Source: Arthrobacter burdickii (GTDB taxonomy: Bacteria; Actinomycetota; Actinomycetes; Actinomycetales; Micrococcaceae). From it: 64,000 nucleotides of DNA. The stretch spans positions 2,790,001 through 2,854,000 of the forward strand of contig NZ_JAROCG010000001.1 in the NCBI RefSeq assembly GCF_030433645.1, read 5' to 3'. The position numbers were made by a program, and so were the translations under genes. Under the pieces are notes generated by a model. The model was not told where the DNA came from and made no database searches. It saw only the letters and a program-made list of their open reading frames with translations. Below are positions 55,996 to 64,000 of the stretch, piece after piece (position 1 is the first letter of the stretch; the number at the start of each line of letters is the position of its first letter).

Positions 55996-56028
55996 GCTGC
56001 CGGGCTCCTCCTCGAGGAGCCCGGCAGC
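55996..56028. terminator. Hairpin between convergent genes
   Basis: GCTGCCGGGCTCCTC (55996-56010) and GAGGAGCCCGGCAGC (56014-56028) form a perfect 15-base stem with a 3-base loop, between the SRPBCC and DUF1508 genes, which converge. Confidence 0.85.
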
Positions 56029-56118
56029 CTGCTGATACCGGGTGGTCGCTCGCCCGAACTGCCTTCCCCTACCTCGCCGGCCAGACCCGCACGAGCGCGA
56101 GCCGTCCCGCGGACAGGC

Positions 56119-56313
56119 TCAGGTCCGCTGTCCCAGTGTCAGGTCGGCGATCAGTGCCGAAGCGGCACAGTCCCGGATCCCGTTGATGCCCGCCACCGCG
56201 GTGTCCTTGTCGTCGTAGGGCTCACTCGTCACCAGGGTGGCCCCGTCGTCTCCCGTGAGCCGGAACCGGAATTTCTCCCCGTCGTCGTGATAGATCTCAA
56301 ATCGTCCTGCCAC
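56119..56313 (-). CDS. YegP-type DUF1508 protein
   Basis: This 64-residue protein is a single DUF1508 unit: GRFEIYHDDGEKFRFRLTGDDGATLVTSEPYDDKDTAVAGINGIRDCAA (in parts). The family (YegP in Escherichia coli) is small and its function is unproven. Most members carry two repeats; one is normal in actinobacteria. It starts at the ATG 56313. No operon partner is evident. Confidence 0.9.
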   Translation of the reverse strand: MAGRFEIYHDDGEKFRFRLTGDDGATLVTSEPYDDKDTAVAGINGIRDCAASALIADLTLGQRT

Positions 56314-56536
56314 GTGTGCCTCCTGTGTCCTGAAGCACGGCCGGCCTGTCGGGACAGGCGACCGAGGGCCCCCGCGTGATGCGCGCCACCCCCAATAACA
56401 CCTGCTGCCGTTCGTTTAGGCAACAGCAAATGCGTCCGGCCCCGCCCTTGTGACGAGCGGCCTGATCATCCTCCCAGCGGAAGGGTCGCGGATCCGGAAG
56501 GGCCGCGGCCACCGCTGGACGCCTCGCTCGGCCCGG

Positions 56537-58156
56537 CTAGCGCGCGGACCGGGTGGCCGGGACGGGCGAGTCGTCGTCGTCCGCGGTGATCAGGATGCTG
56601 CCCTCGGAGATCGATTCGGACAGTACGTCGTGTTCGACGGCGGTGGCGAGCGGCTTTTCCTTGACGAAGCACATCAGCACGGCGGCGATCAGCGCCAGCG
56701 GAACCATCCAGACGAAGATCGGGGTGAGTGCGTCGTTGTAGGAGGAGATGACGGCCTCCCTGATCGGCGCCGGCAGTTGGGCGACCAGCGCCGGGGTGAG
56801 TGAGTTCGATCCTCCCGGCGCCCCGCCCCCGGTGGCCGCGGCGGGCAGCCGTTCAACCAGCAGGTCGGCCAGCCGGTGGGCGAAGAGGCTTCCGACGACT
56901 GCCGAGCCCAGCGTGGCGCCGATCTGGCGGAAGAAGTTGTTCGACGCGGTAGCGGTACCCACCTCGCGCAGCGGGAACGAGTTCTGCACGATCAGCACCA
57001 TGATCTGCATGCTCAGGCCCAGCCCGAGACCCATGACGGCCAGATAGGCGCAGATCTCCCAGAGCGGCGACCCGGGCTTCAGGGTGGAGAGCAGCACCAG
57101 GGCGACGGCGACCAGCACGCCGCCCGCGATGGGCATCCACTTGTAGCGGCCGGTACGGCTGACCAGCTGGCCGGAGACCACCGATGCCACCAGGAGCGCG
57201 CCCATCATCGGGATCATGAGCAGGCCGGACTTGGTCGCGTTGACGCTGAAAGCCATCTGGAGGTACGTCGGCAGGTAGCCGATCGCCCCGAACATGGCCA
57301 CACCGATGAAGAGGCCGGCAATGGTGGCGAGGTTGAAGTTGAGGTCCCTGAACAGGTGCAGCGGAATGATCGGCTCGGTCGTCCGTCGCTCCACGAGGAC
57401 GAACGCGACGGCGCCGAGGACCGTGCCGGCGATGAGCCCGAGGATGATCGGGTCGCTCCACTCGTACTTGCTGCCCCCCCAGGTGGCGAAGAGCACCAGA
57501 CAGGTCGTCGTGATCGCCAGCAGCACCATGCCGCCCAGGTCGAGGCGAGGCCTGCCGGAGTGTCGAGGCAGCTTGAGGAAGAACACGGCACCGGCCAGCG
57601 CCAGCAGCCCCAGGGGGATGTTGATCCAGAACACCCACCGCCAGCCGGGCCCCTCGGTGAACCAGCCGCCCAACAAGGGGCCGGCGACCGAGGCGATGGC
57701 GAAGACGCCGCCCATCATCCCCATGTACTTACCGCGTTCACGAGGCGGAACGACGTCGGCGATGACCGCCTGCGACAGGATCATCAGGCCGCCACCACCC
57801 AGGCCCTGGATGACGCGGGCAGTGATGAGCACGGCCATGTCGTTCGCCAGGGCGCCCACGACCGAACCGATCATGAACAGCACGATGGCGGCCATCAGCA
57901 GGGCCCTGCGTCCCATCAGGTCACCGAGTTTGCCGTAGATGGGCATGGTCACCGTCGAGGCGAGAATGAACGCAGTGATGACCCACAGCATCTCGTTGAC
58001 TCCGTGGAGTTCACCCACGATCGTGGGCAGCGCCGTGCTCAGCACGGTCTGGTTGAGTGCGGCCAGGAGCATCGAGAGCATCAGTCCGATGAAGAGCAGC
58101 ACCATGTGCTGTTTTCCTTCGGCCGGTGCCGCGGGGGGAACGGCTGGAGGTGTCAT
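56537..58156 (-). CDS. MFS exporter, DHA2 (EmrB/QacA) family
   Basis: This 539-residue protein has 14 predicted helices. HMVLLFIGLMLSMLLAALNQTVLSTALPTIVGELHG (in parts) has the 'L.QTVLSTALPTI' motif, then LGDLMGRRALLMAAI (motif A) and RVIQGLGGGGLMILSQAVIADVVPPRERGKYMG, a hallmark of this family, with VAGPLLGGWFT (motif C). It probably exports drugs or lipophilic cations. Its ATG overlaps the TetR stop by four bases (ATGA), so they are coupled. A long C-terminal cytoplasmic tail is present. Confidence 0.94.
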   Translation of the reverse strand: MTPPAVPPAAPAEGKQHMVLLFIGLMLSMLLAALNQTVLSTALPTIVGELHGVNEMLWVITAFILASTVTMPIYGKLGDLMGRRALLMAAIVLFMIGSVVGALANDMAVLITARVIQGLGGGGLMILSQAVIADVVPPRERGKYMGMMGGVFAIASVAGPLLGGWFTEGPGWRWVFWINIPLGLLALAGAVFFLKLPRHSGRPRLDLGGMVLLAITTTCLVLFATWGGSKYEWSDPIILGLIAGTVLGAVAFVLVERRTTEPIIPLHLFRDLNFNLATIAGLFIGVAMFGAIGYLPTYLQMAFSVNATKSGLLMIPMMGALLVASVVSGQLVSRTGRYKWMPIAGGVLVAVALVLLSTLKPGSPLWEICAYLAVMGLGLGLSMQIMVLIVQNSFPLREVGTATASNNFFRQIGATLGSAVVGSLFAHRLADLLVERLPAAATGGGAPGGSNSLTPALVAQLPAPIREAVISSYNDALTPIFVWMVPLALIAAVLMCFVKEKPLATAVEHDVLSESISEGSILITADDDDSPVPATRSAR

Positions 58157-58779
58157 AGAAGTTTCCTTTGTACGGAATGGAAAAGTGCGAGGGCGGGCCC
58201 GAGATCCTCGGGCGCCAGGCCGGCTGCGGGGCTGTAGGTGCCGGAAGCGACCGTGAAGCGCAGGGGAATGGCGGCGGTCATGACGGTGACGCGGGCGACG
58301 TCGTCCACACCGCTCTCCCCCATCCCCGCGGCCCACTCCGGATTGTCGGCCAGCAGGCCGGCCAGCGCTCCGCGCACCAGGTTCTCGGCCTCGTTCATGC
58401 GCTCTATCAGCCGATGGATCAGGTGGGGATACTGCCGGGTCAGCTCACGGCGCCGGACCTGGTCCACCCCCTCGTGGGAACTGCCGGCAACCGCCAGGAG
58501 GAGACGCGAGACCTGGCCCAGCACGTCCTGCGCGAAGGAGAAACCCTCCAGCAGGGCCGGATCCAGCACGGGGGCCCGCAGGCCCAGCACAGCATCCTCC
58601 TTGGACGGGAAGTAATTGAAGAACGTGCGCTGTGACACGCCGGCCCGATCGGTGATGGACTCGATGGTGGACCTTTCCAGTCCCCGCTCCAGGACCGATG
58701 CGACGGCGGCGTGATGGAGAGCTCGCCATGTCTCTGCCTTCTGGCGCTCCCGCAGCGACGGAGCGCAACTCTGACTCAT
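58153..58779 (-). CDS. TetR-type regulator
   Basis: This 208-residue protein has an N-terminal HTH: LERGLERSTIESITDRAGVSQRTFFNYFPSKEDAVLG (in parts), typical of TetR, then an all-helical ligand domain. It starts at ATG 58779 and overlaps the exporter gene. It most likely represses the exporter and itself, with the ligand being an export substrate. Confidence 0.93.
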   Translation of the reverse strand: MSQSCAPSLRERQKAETWRALHHAAVASVLERGLERSTIESITDRAGVSQRTFFNYFPSKEDAVLGLRAPVLDPALLEGFSFAQDVLGQVSRLLLAVAGSSHEGVDQVRRRELTRQYPHLIHRLIERMNEAENLVRGALAGLLADNPEWAAGMGESGVDDVARVTVMTAAIPLRFTVASGTYSPAAGLAPEDLGPALALFHSVQRKLL

Positions 58780-59001
58780 GCCCCCATTCTTGCGCAACTG
58801 CAAATCGTGCACAAATGCAGAAAACCTCGAGCGCGCGACCGATTTCCTCGTCGGCGGTATCTAAGGAGGCTTACCATTTGAGGAGTCGAGGTCGAGGGAG
58901 CCCTAGCCGAGGAGCAAGATGATCCATCGTGTCGAAGACGGGTGCTCACCCGCAGGTCGTTCGCTGCAGGATGTCGGGTCACGTTCTCCCGGCGGCGCGC
59001 G

Positions 59002-60132
59002 ATGACCCGCAGGCTCGGTGTCGAAGAGGAATTCCTGATCGTCGACGGGGCTGGGCATGCCGTGCCGCTGGGTCCCGCGCTCGATGCCCTCGGCGGGGAC
59101 TCGGGCCTCAGCAGCGAGATGAAGCAGGAACAGATCGAGACCTGCACCCTCCCCCACGTCGGCCTCCCCGCCCTCGCCCGGGACATCACGGACCGGAGGA
59201 GGAGTGCGGATGCGGCGGCGCGGTCCTGCGGGGCACGGTCGGTTGCCCTCGCGACCTCTCCATTGCCCGTGCGGACCACCACCACGCCGGGGCTGCGGTA
59301 CGAGCAGATGGTGGAGCGGTTCGGCCTCACCGCGGTGGAGCAGTTGACCTGCGGCTGCCATGTGCACGTGGAAATCGGGTCGGAAGAGGAGGGTGTGGCC
59401 GTTCTGGACCGCATCCGGGTGTGGCTCCCGGTGCTCCTGGCCATCACCGCCAATTCGCCGTACTGGAACGCCGCCGACTCGGGTTTCGCCAGCTATCGTT
59501 CCCAGGCCTGGAACCGCTGGCCGACCGCCGGACCGTGCGAGGTCTTCGGGTCAGCGAAGGCGTACCACGCACAGGTGCGGGAGATCCTCGGCTCCGGCGT
59601 TCCCCTCGACAGGGGGCAGATCTACTTCGACGCGCGGTTGAGTCACCGGCACCCCACCGTCGAGGTCCGGATCGCCGACGTCTGCCTGTTCGCCGACGAC
59701 GCCGTGCTCCTCGCCGCCCTGGTGCGCGGGCTGGTAGAGACGGCGGCCAGGCAATGGCGGAACGGCGAAAGGCCCGTACCTGCCTCCGCGCAGCAGCTGC
59801 GGCTCGCGTCCTGGCAGGCCGGCCGCTACGGGCTCGACGGCGACCTGCTGGATCCACTGACGGGGAGGCCTTGGGCCGCCTTCGACGTGGTCATGGCGCT
59901 GGTGGACTCCATCCAGTCCGTGCTGAAGGAGCAGGGGGACCTCAGCACCGTCGAGTTCCTGCTGTTCCAGGTGCTGGCCCGTGGCACCGGAGCGGCCCGG
60001 CAGCGGAGCATTCAGATGCAGGAGGGCAGCCTTCGTGAGGTCATCGCCGACGCGGTCCGGATCACCAACGTGCCGGTGACACCGTTCCGGGACTTCACGC
60101 CTCCGCTGCTGCCCAGTGCCCGGACCCTGTAA
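59002..60132 (+). CDS. YbdK-type carboxylate-amine ligase
   Basis: This 376-residue enzyme of the glutamate-cysteine ligase type 2 family reads RRLGVEEEFLIVDGAGHAVPLG at the start, SEMKQEQIETCT, TCGCHVHVEIGSEEEGVAVLDRIRVWLPVLLAITANSPYWNAADSGFASYRSQAWNRWPTAGPCEVFG (in parts), DARLSHRHPTVEVRIADVC. The early EEEF and CHVHVE motifs and the later R/H residues bind ATP and metal. It joins a carboxylate and an amine, but not necessarily Glu and Cys. It is the first gene of the right-edge operon, followed 20 bases later by the PLP gene. Confidence 0.92.
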   Translation: MTRRLGVEEEFLIVDGAGHAVPLGPALDALGGDSGLSSEMKQEQIETCTLPHVGLPALARDITDRRRSADAAARSCGARSVALATSPLPVRTTTTPGLRYEQMVERFGLTAVEQLTCGCHVHVEIGSEEEGVAVLDRIRVWLPVLLAITANSPYWNAADSGFASYRSQAWNRWPTAGPCEVFGSAKAYHAQVREILGSGVPLDRGQIYFDARLSHRHPTVEVRIADVCLFADDAVLLAALVRGLVETAARQWRNGERPVPASAQQLRLASWQAGRYGLDGDLLDPLTGRPWAAFDVVMALVDSIQSVLKEQGDLSTVEFLLFQVLARGTGAARQRSIQMQEGSLREVIADAVRITNVPVTPFRDFTPPLLPSARTL

Positions 60133-60152
60133 CCGACGATCGAGGGAGTTCC

Positions 60153-61631
60153 GTGGACCAGAACGAGACGCCGGTGCTGGACGCCCTGGCCGAACACCAG
60201 AAGCTTGAGAGGTACGGTTTCACTCCGCCGGCACATCGCCAGGGCAGAGGCGTGGATCCGCGGGTCCTGAAGGTCCTGGGGGAACAGAGCTTTCGGTCCG
60301 ACGTCGTCGCCTCTTCGGGGCTGGATGACCGGAAGTCGTCCAACGGCTACCTCTCGAGGGCCGAGTCGCTGATGGCCGAGGCCGTCGGCGCGGACCAGAC
60401 GTTCTTCTCCACCTGCGGCAGCTCCCTGTCGATCAAGGCGACGATCCTGGCGGTGACGCGTGGTGAGGGAGAACTGCTGATCGGCCGGGACGCCCACAAG
60501 TCCGTCGCCTCGGGCCTGATGCTGTCCGGCTTGCAGCCGCGCTGGATCAAACCGGCTTGGGACAACGAGCTCAAGCTCGCCCATCCCCCTGCACCCAAGA
60601 CGCTCGAAGAGATGTGGCAGCGGTACCCCGATGCCTCCGCGGCCCTGATCGTCAGCCCGACCCCCTACGGGACGTGTGCCGACCTCGAGGCGATCGTGGA
60701 GATCTGCCACAAACGGGGCAAACCGCTGATCGTCGACGAGGCTTGGGGCGCACAGCTGCCGTTCCATCCCGACACTCCCACCTGGGCGATGTCGGCAGGG
60801 GCCGATGTTTGCGTGGTGAGCGTGCACAAGATGGGTCTGGGCTTTGAGCAGGGTTCGGTGTTCCATCTGCAGGGCGGCCTCGTGGACCCGATCCGGCTCA
60901 GCCAGTGCGCCGACATCCTGTCCACGACCAGCGCCAGTGTGATGCTGTACGCGGCCATCGACGGCTGGCGCCGACAGATGGTGCAGGACGGCAGGTCCAT
61001 GATCGACAGGGCGCTCGACCTCGCCCGCGGACTGCGGCGTGACATCGACGCGATTCCCGGACTGCACGTCCTGGAGGACGAGCTGGTCCGTGCCGAGGCT
61101 TCCCACGACCTGGATATCCTGCACATCCTGATCGACGTCTCGCAGCTCGGCATCAGCGGATTCCAGGCGACCGACTGGTTGCGGGAGAACTGCCGGGTGG
61201 ACATGGGGACCACCGACCACCGACGGACGGAAGCGGTTCTCTCCGTCTCGGACGACAGTGCGACAGCCGACAAGCTCCTGTCCGCCCTGCGGGAGCTGAC
61301 CGCCGCCGCGCCGGACCTGCCCCGTCCACCCGCCGTCGTCATCCCCGATGAGGGGGACCTGTTCCTGGAAACGGTGATGCTTCCCCGGGACGCCTTCTTC
61401 GGAGCTGTGGAGGTCGTCCCGGCCGAGGAGGCCCCGGGGCGTATCGCGGCGGAGATGGCCACCCCGTATCCACCGGGCGTGCCGCTCCTGCTGCCCGGCG
61501 AGAGGATCAACAAGGCCGCCGTCGACTATCTCCGGAGCGGCGTGGAGGCAGGCATGGTCCTCCCCGATCCCGGCGATCCCTCGCTGAAGACCATCCGGGT
61601 GGTCCGCGAAGAACCGCACAAATCGCAGTAG
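60153..61631 (+). CDS. Orn/Lys/Arg decarboxylase-fold PLP enzyme
   Basis: This 492-residue enzyme has an aspartate-aminotransferase-type fold: GFTPPAHRQGRGVDPRV, FRSDVVASSGLDD, ESLMAEAVGADQTFFSTCGSSLSIKATILAVTRGEGELLIGRDAHKS (in parts), ALIVSPTPYGTCADLEAI, VDEAWGAQLPFHP, and SVHKMGLGFEQGSVF with the PLP lysine at about 226. The C-terminal domain ends PPGVPLLLPGERINKAAVDYLRSG. The family (Orn/Lys/Arg decarboxylases; SpeA/LdcC-like) decarboxylates basic amino acids. The substrate here is unproven. It sits between the YbdK ligase and the amidotransferase. Confidence 0.92.
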   Translation: MDQNETPVLDALAEHQKLERYGFTPPAHRQGRGVDPRVLKVLGEQSFRSDVVASSGLDDRKSSNGYLSRAESLMAEAVGADQTFFSTCGSSLSIKATILAVTRGEGELLIGRDAHKSVASGLMLSGLQPRWIKPAWDNELKLAHPPAPKTLEEMWQRYPDASAALIVSPTPYGTCADLEAIVEICHKRGKPLIVDEAWGAQLPFHPDTPTWAMSAGADVCVVSVHKMGLGFEQGSVFHLQGGLVDPIRLSQCADILSTTSASVMLYAAIDGWRRQMVQDGRSMIDRALDLARGLRRDIDAIPGLHVLEDELVRAEASHDLDILHILIDVSQLGISGFQATDWLRENCRVDMGTTDHRRTEAVLSVSDDSATADKLLSALRELTAAAPDLPRPPAVVIPDEGDLFLETVMLPRDAFFGAVEVVPAEEAPGRIAAEMATPYPPGVPLLLPGERINKAAVDYLRSGVEAGMVLPDPGDPSLKTIRVVREEPHKSQ

Positions 61632-61654
61632 GACAAGGAAACGAGGCAGGTGCC

Positions 61655-63430
61655 ATGTGCGGAATAGCCGGCGAGATTGCTTTCGGGGCAACGGCCTCCC
61701 GGGAGCCGGTCCTGAGGATGATGGAAGCCATCGCCTCGCGGGGACCGGATGGCGAGGGCATCTGGGCCGAGGGGCGGGTGGCGCTGGGGCATCGGCGGCT
61801 CAGCATCATCGACCTCTCGCCCGGTGGGGCGCAGCCCATGCTCGACGACGGCGGCGTGGTCGTCGTCTTCAACGGGTGCATCTACAACTACAAGGAGTTG
61901 CGGAGCGAACTCGAGCCCGAGTTCACGTTCCGGTCCACGAGTGACACCGAGGTGATCCTCAAGGCCTACCGCAAATGGGGTGACGGGTTCGTCCACCACC
62001 TGATCGGGATGTTCGCGATCGCCCTGTACGACCCCCGGCGCGACGAGGTCCTCCTGATCCGCGACCGGCTCGGGATCAAACCGCTGTACTTCTCCTCAGT
62101 GCAGGGAAGGCTGCGTTTCGCATCCACCCTGCCCGCCCTGGTGGCCTCGGGTGGTGTGGACTCGGGACTCGACGAGGTCGCCCTGCACCACTACCTCAGC
62201 TGGCACTCCATCCTTCCCGCTCCGCGGACCATCCTCCGCGGCATCCAGAAACTTCCCGCCGCCACCATCAGGACGGTTCGCGCGGACGGGACCTGGCACG
62301 ACCGCGAGTACTGGCGCCCGTCCTACACGCGCCAGGCCGAATACTCGGACTGGTCAGCCACGGACTGGCAGGATGCCATCCGCGACGCCCTGCAGACCGC
62401 GGTACGACGGCGGATGGTCGCCGATGTGCCCGTCGGGGTCCTCCTGTCCGGAGGACTGGATTCCAGCCTGCTGGTGGCACTGCTGGCGGAGGAGGGCCAG
62501 CACGGGCTGTCCACGTTCAGCATCGGATTCGACGGCGCTGGCGGGGACGCCGGCAACGAGTTCGCCTACTCGGACCTGATCGCCGACACCTTCGGCACCC
62601 GTCACGAACGGCTGCACATCAGCACCGCGGAATTCGGGCCGTCCATCGATGCCGCCGTGGGCGCGATGTCCGAACCGATGGCCAGCCATGACGTCACGGC
62701 ATTCCACCTCCTGTCCGCAACGGTGTCCCGGCATCTCAAGGTGGTGCAGTGCGGGCAGGGCGCCGACGAGGTGTTCGCCGGCTACGCGTACCACCAGCCA
62801 CTGGCCCGCGTTCCGCGTCAGGACGCCCTCGACACGTTCTCCGCCTCGTTCGTCGACTCCAGCCACGAGGAGCTGGCCGGGATCCTCGAGCCGGAGTGGA
62901 GGGTGGAGACGGATGTGAGCCGGGAGGTGCTTGCCGCCCATCTGGCTGCTCCCGGTGCGAACACCGCGCTGGATGCCGCGCTCCGGCTGGATACGCACCT
63001 GCTCATGGTGGATGATCCGGTCAAGCGGCTGGACAACATGTCCATGGCGTGGGGCATCGAGGCGCGTGTCCCGTTCCTGGATCACGAACTGGTGCAGCTT
63101 GCCGCCGCGTGTCCACCCGAACTCAAGGCGGCGCAGGGCGGCAAGGGCATCCTCAAGGACCTGGGCAGGGAGCTGCTGCCCGCTGCCGTGATCGACCGGC
63201 CCAAGGGGTACTTCCCCGTCCCGGCACTCCGCCACCTCGAGGAGCCGTTCATCTCCCTGGTCCGTGACGCCCTGCATGCACCGGAGGCCAAGCAGCGCGG
63301 GCTCTTCACCCCGGACGTCGTCGAGGGCCTGCTCGCGGACCCCAACTCCCGACGGACCCCGGTCAACAGCAACGTCCTGTGGCAGTTCGCCCTGCTGGAG
63401 ATGTGGCTCCAGCACCACGGTGTGGGCTGA
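61655..63430 (+). CDS. N-acetylglutaminylglutamine-type amidotransferase (AsnB superfamily)
   Basis: The N-terminal glutaminase domain of this 591-residue enzyme starts MCGIAGEIAFGA, with Cys2 as nucleophile, and has SRGPDGEGIW, GHRRLSIIDLSPGGAQP, FNGCIYNYKELR. The C-terminal synthetase domain has the PP-loop VGVLLSGGLDSSLLVALLAEEGQHGLSTFSIGFDGAGGDAGNEF, then SEPMASHDVTAFHLLS, GQGADEVFAGYAYHQP, and VDDPVKRLDNMSMAWGIEARVPFLDHELVQLAAACPPELK (parts). This matches the enzyme that amidates N-acetylglutaminylglutamine to the osmoprotectant NAGGN more closely than plain asparagine synthetase. The M20 gene overlaps its end. Confidence 0.9.
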   Translation: MCGIAGEIAFGATASREPVLRMMEAIASRGPDGEGIWAEGRVALGHRRLSIIDLSPGGAQPMLDDGGVVVVFNGCIYNYKELRSELEPEFTFRSTSDTEVILKAYRKWGDGFVHHLIGMFAIALYDPRRDEVLLIRDRLGIKPLYFSSVQGRLRFASTLPALVASGGVDSGLDEVALHHYLSWHSILPAPRTILRGIQKLPAATIRTVRADGTWHDREYWRPSYTRQAEYSDWSATDWQDAIRDALQTAVRRRMVADVPVGVLLSGGLDSSLLVALLAEEGQHGLSTFSIGFDGAGGDAGNEFAYSDLIADTFGTRHERLHISTAEFGPSIDAAVGAMSEPMASHDVTAFHLLSATVSRHLKVVQCGQGADEVFAGYAYHQPLARVPRQDALDTFSASFVDSSHEELAGILEPEWRVETDVSREVLAAHLAAPGANTALDAALRLDTHLLMVDDPVKRLDNMSMAWGIEARVPFLDHELVQLAAACPPELKAAQGGKGILKDLGRELLPAAVIDRPKGYFPVPALRHLEEPFISLVRDALHAPEAKQRGLFTPDVVEGLLADPNSRRTPVNSNVLWQFALLEMWLQHHGVG

Positions 63431-64000
63431 CGGCGTGTCACCGGTCACGGAGTCGGTGCTGCCCGGGCTGCGCCAGGCGGTTCGGGCCGGCTTTCCCGCC
63501 GTCGTCGACGAACTGTCCGCCCTCGTGGGGATCCCCGCGATGGCGTGGGATTCGTTCGATCCGTCCGAACTGCACCGGGCCGCGCGGGAGGTGGCCGGCC
63601 TCATTCGGGACGCCGGGATCCCGAATGTGGAGATCCACCAGGCGCCGCGGCCGGATGGCACACCGGGAGCGCCGGCGGTGGTGGGCCGGCGTCCGGCACA
63701 GCCCGGCAAGCCCACCATCCTCCTCTACGCTCACTACGACGTGCAGCCCGCCGGTGACCCGGACCTGTGGGTGAGCCCGCCCTTCGCGGCGGTCGCCAGG
63801 GACGGCCGGCTCTGGGGTAGAGGAGTAGCGGACAACAAGGCGGGGGTCCTCCCGCATTGTGCCGCCGTCCGCACGGTGCTGCGGGTTCTCGGGGACGGGT
63901 TCGGCGTCGGGGTGACCATCCTCATCGACGGCGAGGAGGAAGTCGGTTCGCCCAGCCTCCCCCTGCTGCTGCAACGGGTCGGCGGCGATCTCCGGGCCGA
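63420..64000 (+). CDS. M20-family metallopeptidase (partial, runs off the window)
   Basis: The first 193 residues of a dipeptidase-type M20 enzyme are present. Zinc-site motifs are ILLYAHYDVQPAG (His and Asp), GRGVADNKAGVLPH (bridging Asp) and ILIDGEEEVGSPSL (Glu base and ligand). It starts at GTG 63420 or 63435, overlapping the end of the amidotransferase gene, so it is coupled. The rest lies beyond 64000. It may process a peptide or amide intermediate of the same pathway. Confidence 0.9.
   Translation, partial: MWADGVSPVTESVLPGLRQAVRAGFPAVVDELSALVGIPAMAWDSFDPSELHRAAREVAGLIRDAGIPNVEIHQAPRPDGTPGAPAVVGRRPAQPGKPTILLYAHYDVQPAGDPDLWVSPPFAAVARDGRLWGRGVADNKAGVLPHCAAVRTVLRVLGDGFGVGVTILIDGEEEVGSPSLPLLLQRVGGDLRA

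Overview
The window looks like chromosomal DNA of a high-GC actinobacterium of the Micrococcaceae, most likely Arthrobacter or a close relative. The evidence is the mycothiol chemistry (a mycoredoxin and an S-(hydroxymethyl)mycothiol dehydrogenase side by side), the actinobacterial order thrS-HIT-pgsA, a SAM-IV-class riboswitch, SARP/BTAD regulators and strong GTG start usage. No rRNA, tRNA, prophage or CRISPR was seen. Assignments rest on reading motifs and family resemblance; no search was run.

The left part (1 to about 28.7 kb) is an accessory, decaying region. It holds small membrane proteins, six GNAT acetyltransferases, lone regulators, small lipoproteins, one apparently intact IS481-type element (15338-16341) and at least ten gene remnants. 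These include a frameshifted serine recombinase, a surface lipoprotein cut off before an Ig-like domain, two decayed histidine kinases, a phosphoribosyltransferase missing its PRPP loop, and a quinone oxidoreductase/MarR pair joined by a deletion. The most unusual intact gene here encodes a SARP-BTAD regulator with a receiver domain fused at its C-terminus (7866-9308). A related receiver-only protein lies at 5325-6071. Both receivers are followed by dead kinase genes, so each has lost its neighbouring kinase.

From 28.7 kb on the genes are intact, GC-rich and ordinary in density. A SAM-IV-type riboswitch (28943-29024) precedes an AmiS/UreI-type membrane channel and a DszC/SfnB-type flavin monooxygenase, which together suggest organosulfur scavenging when S-adenosylmethionine is low. 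Then come a STAS-like protein, the thrS-HIT-pgsA operon (translation, nucleotide hydrolysis, phosphatidylinositol phosphate synthesis), chorismate mutase, mycoredoxin, and the mycothiol-dependent formaldehyde detoxification pair (dehydrogenase plus metallo-beta-lactamase-fold hydrolase) behind an elaborate inverted-repeat leader. Next are a LplA-like ligase, a secreted esterase and the thiamine salvage pair thiM-thiE under a TPP riboswitch.

From 41.6 to 58.8 kb lie an aldo/keto reductase, DUF427, a thioesterase, two DHA2-type drug exporters (the second paired with a TetR regulator), a DUF2231-Rieske membrane protein, an SGNH hydrolase, a zinc metallopeptidase, a glycosyltransferase, an AlkD-like protein, a CPBP protein, ribonuclease Z, and VOC, hydrolase and SRPBCC proteins. 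The right edge (59.0-64.0 kb) is a tight operon of a YbdK-type carboxylate-amine ligase, an Orn/Lys/Arg-decarboxylase-fold PLP enzyme, an N-acetylglutaminylglutamine-type amidotransferase and a partial M20 peptidase. It looks like an extended compatible-solute (NAGGN-like) pathway that continues beyond the window.
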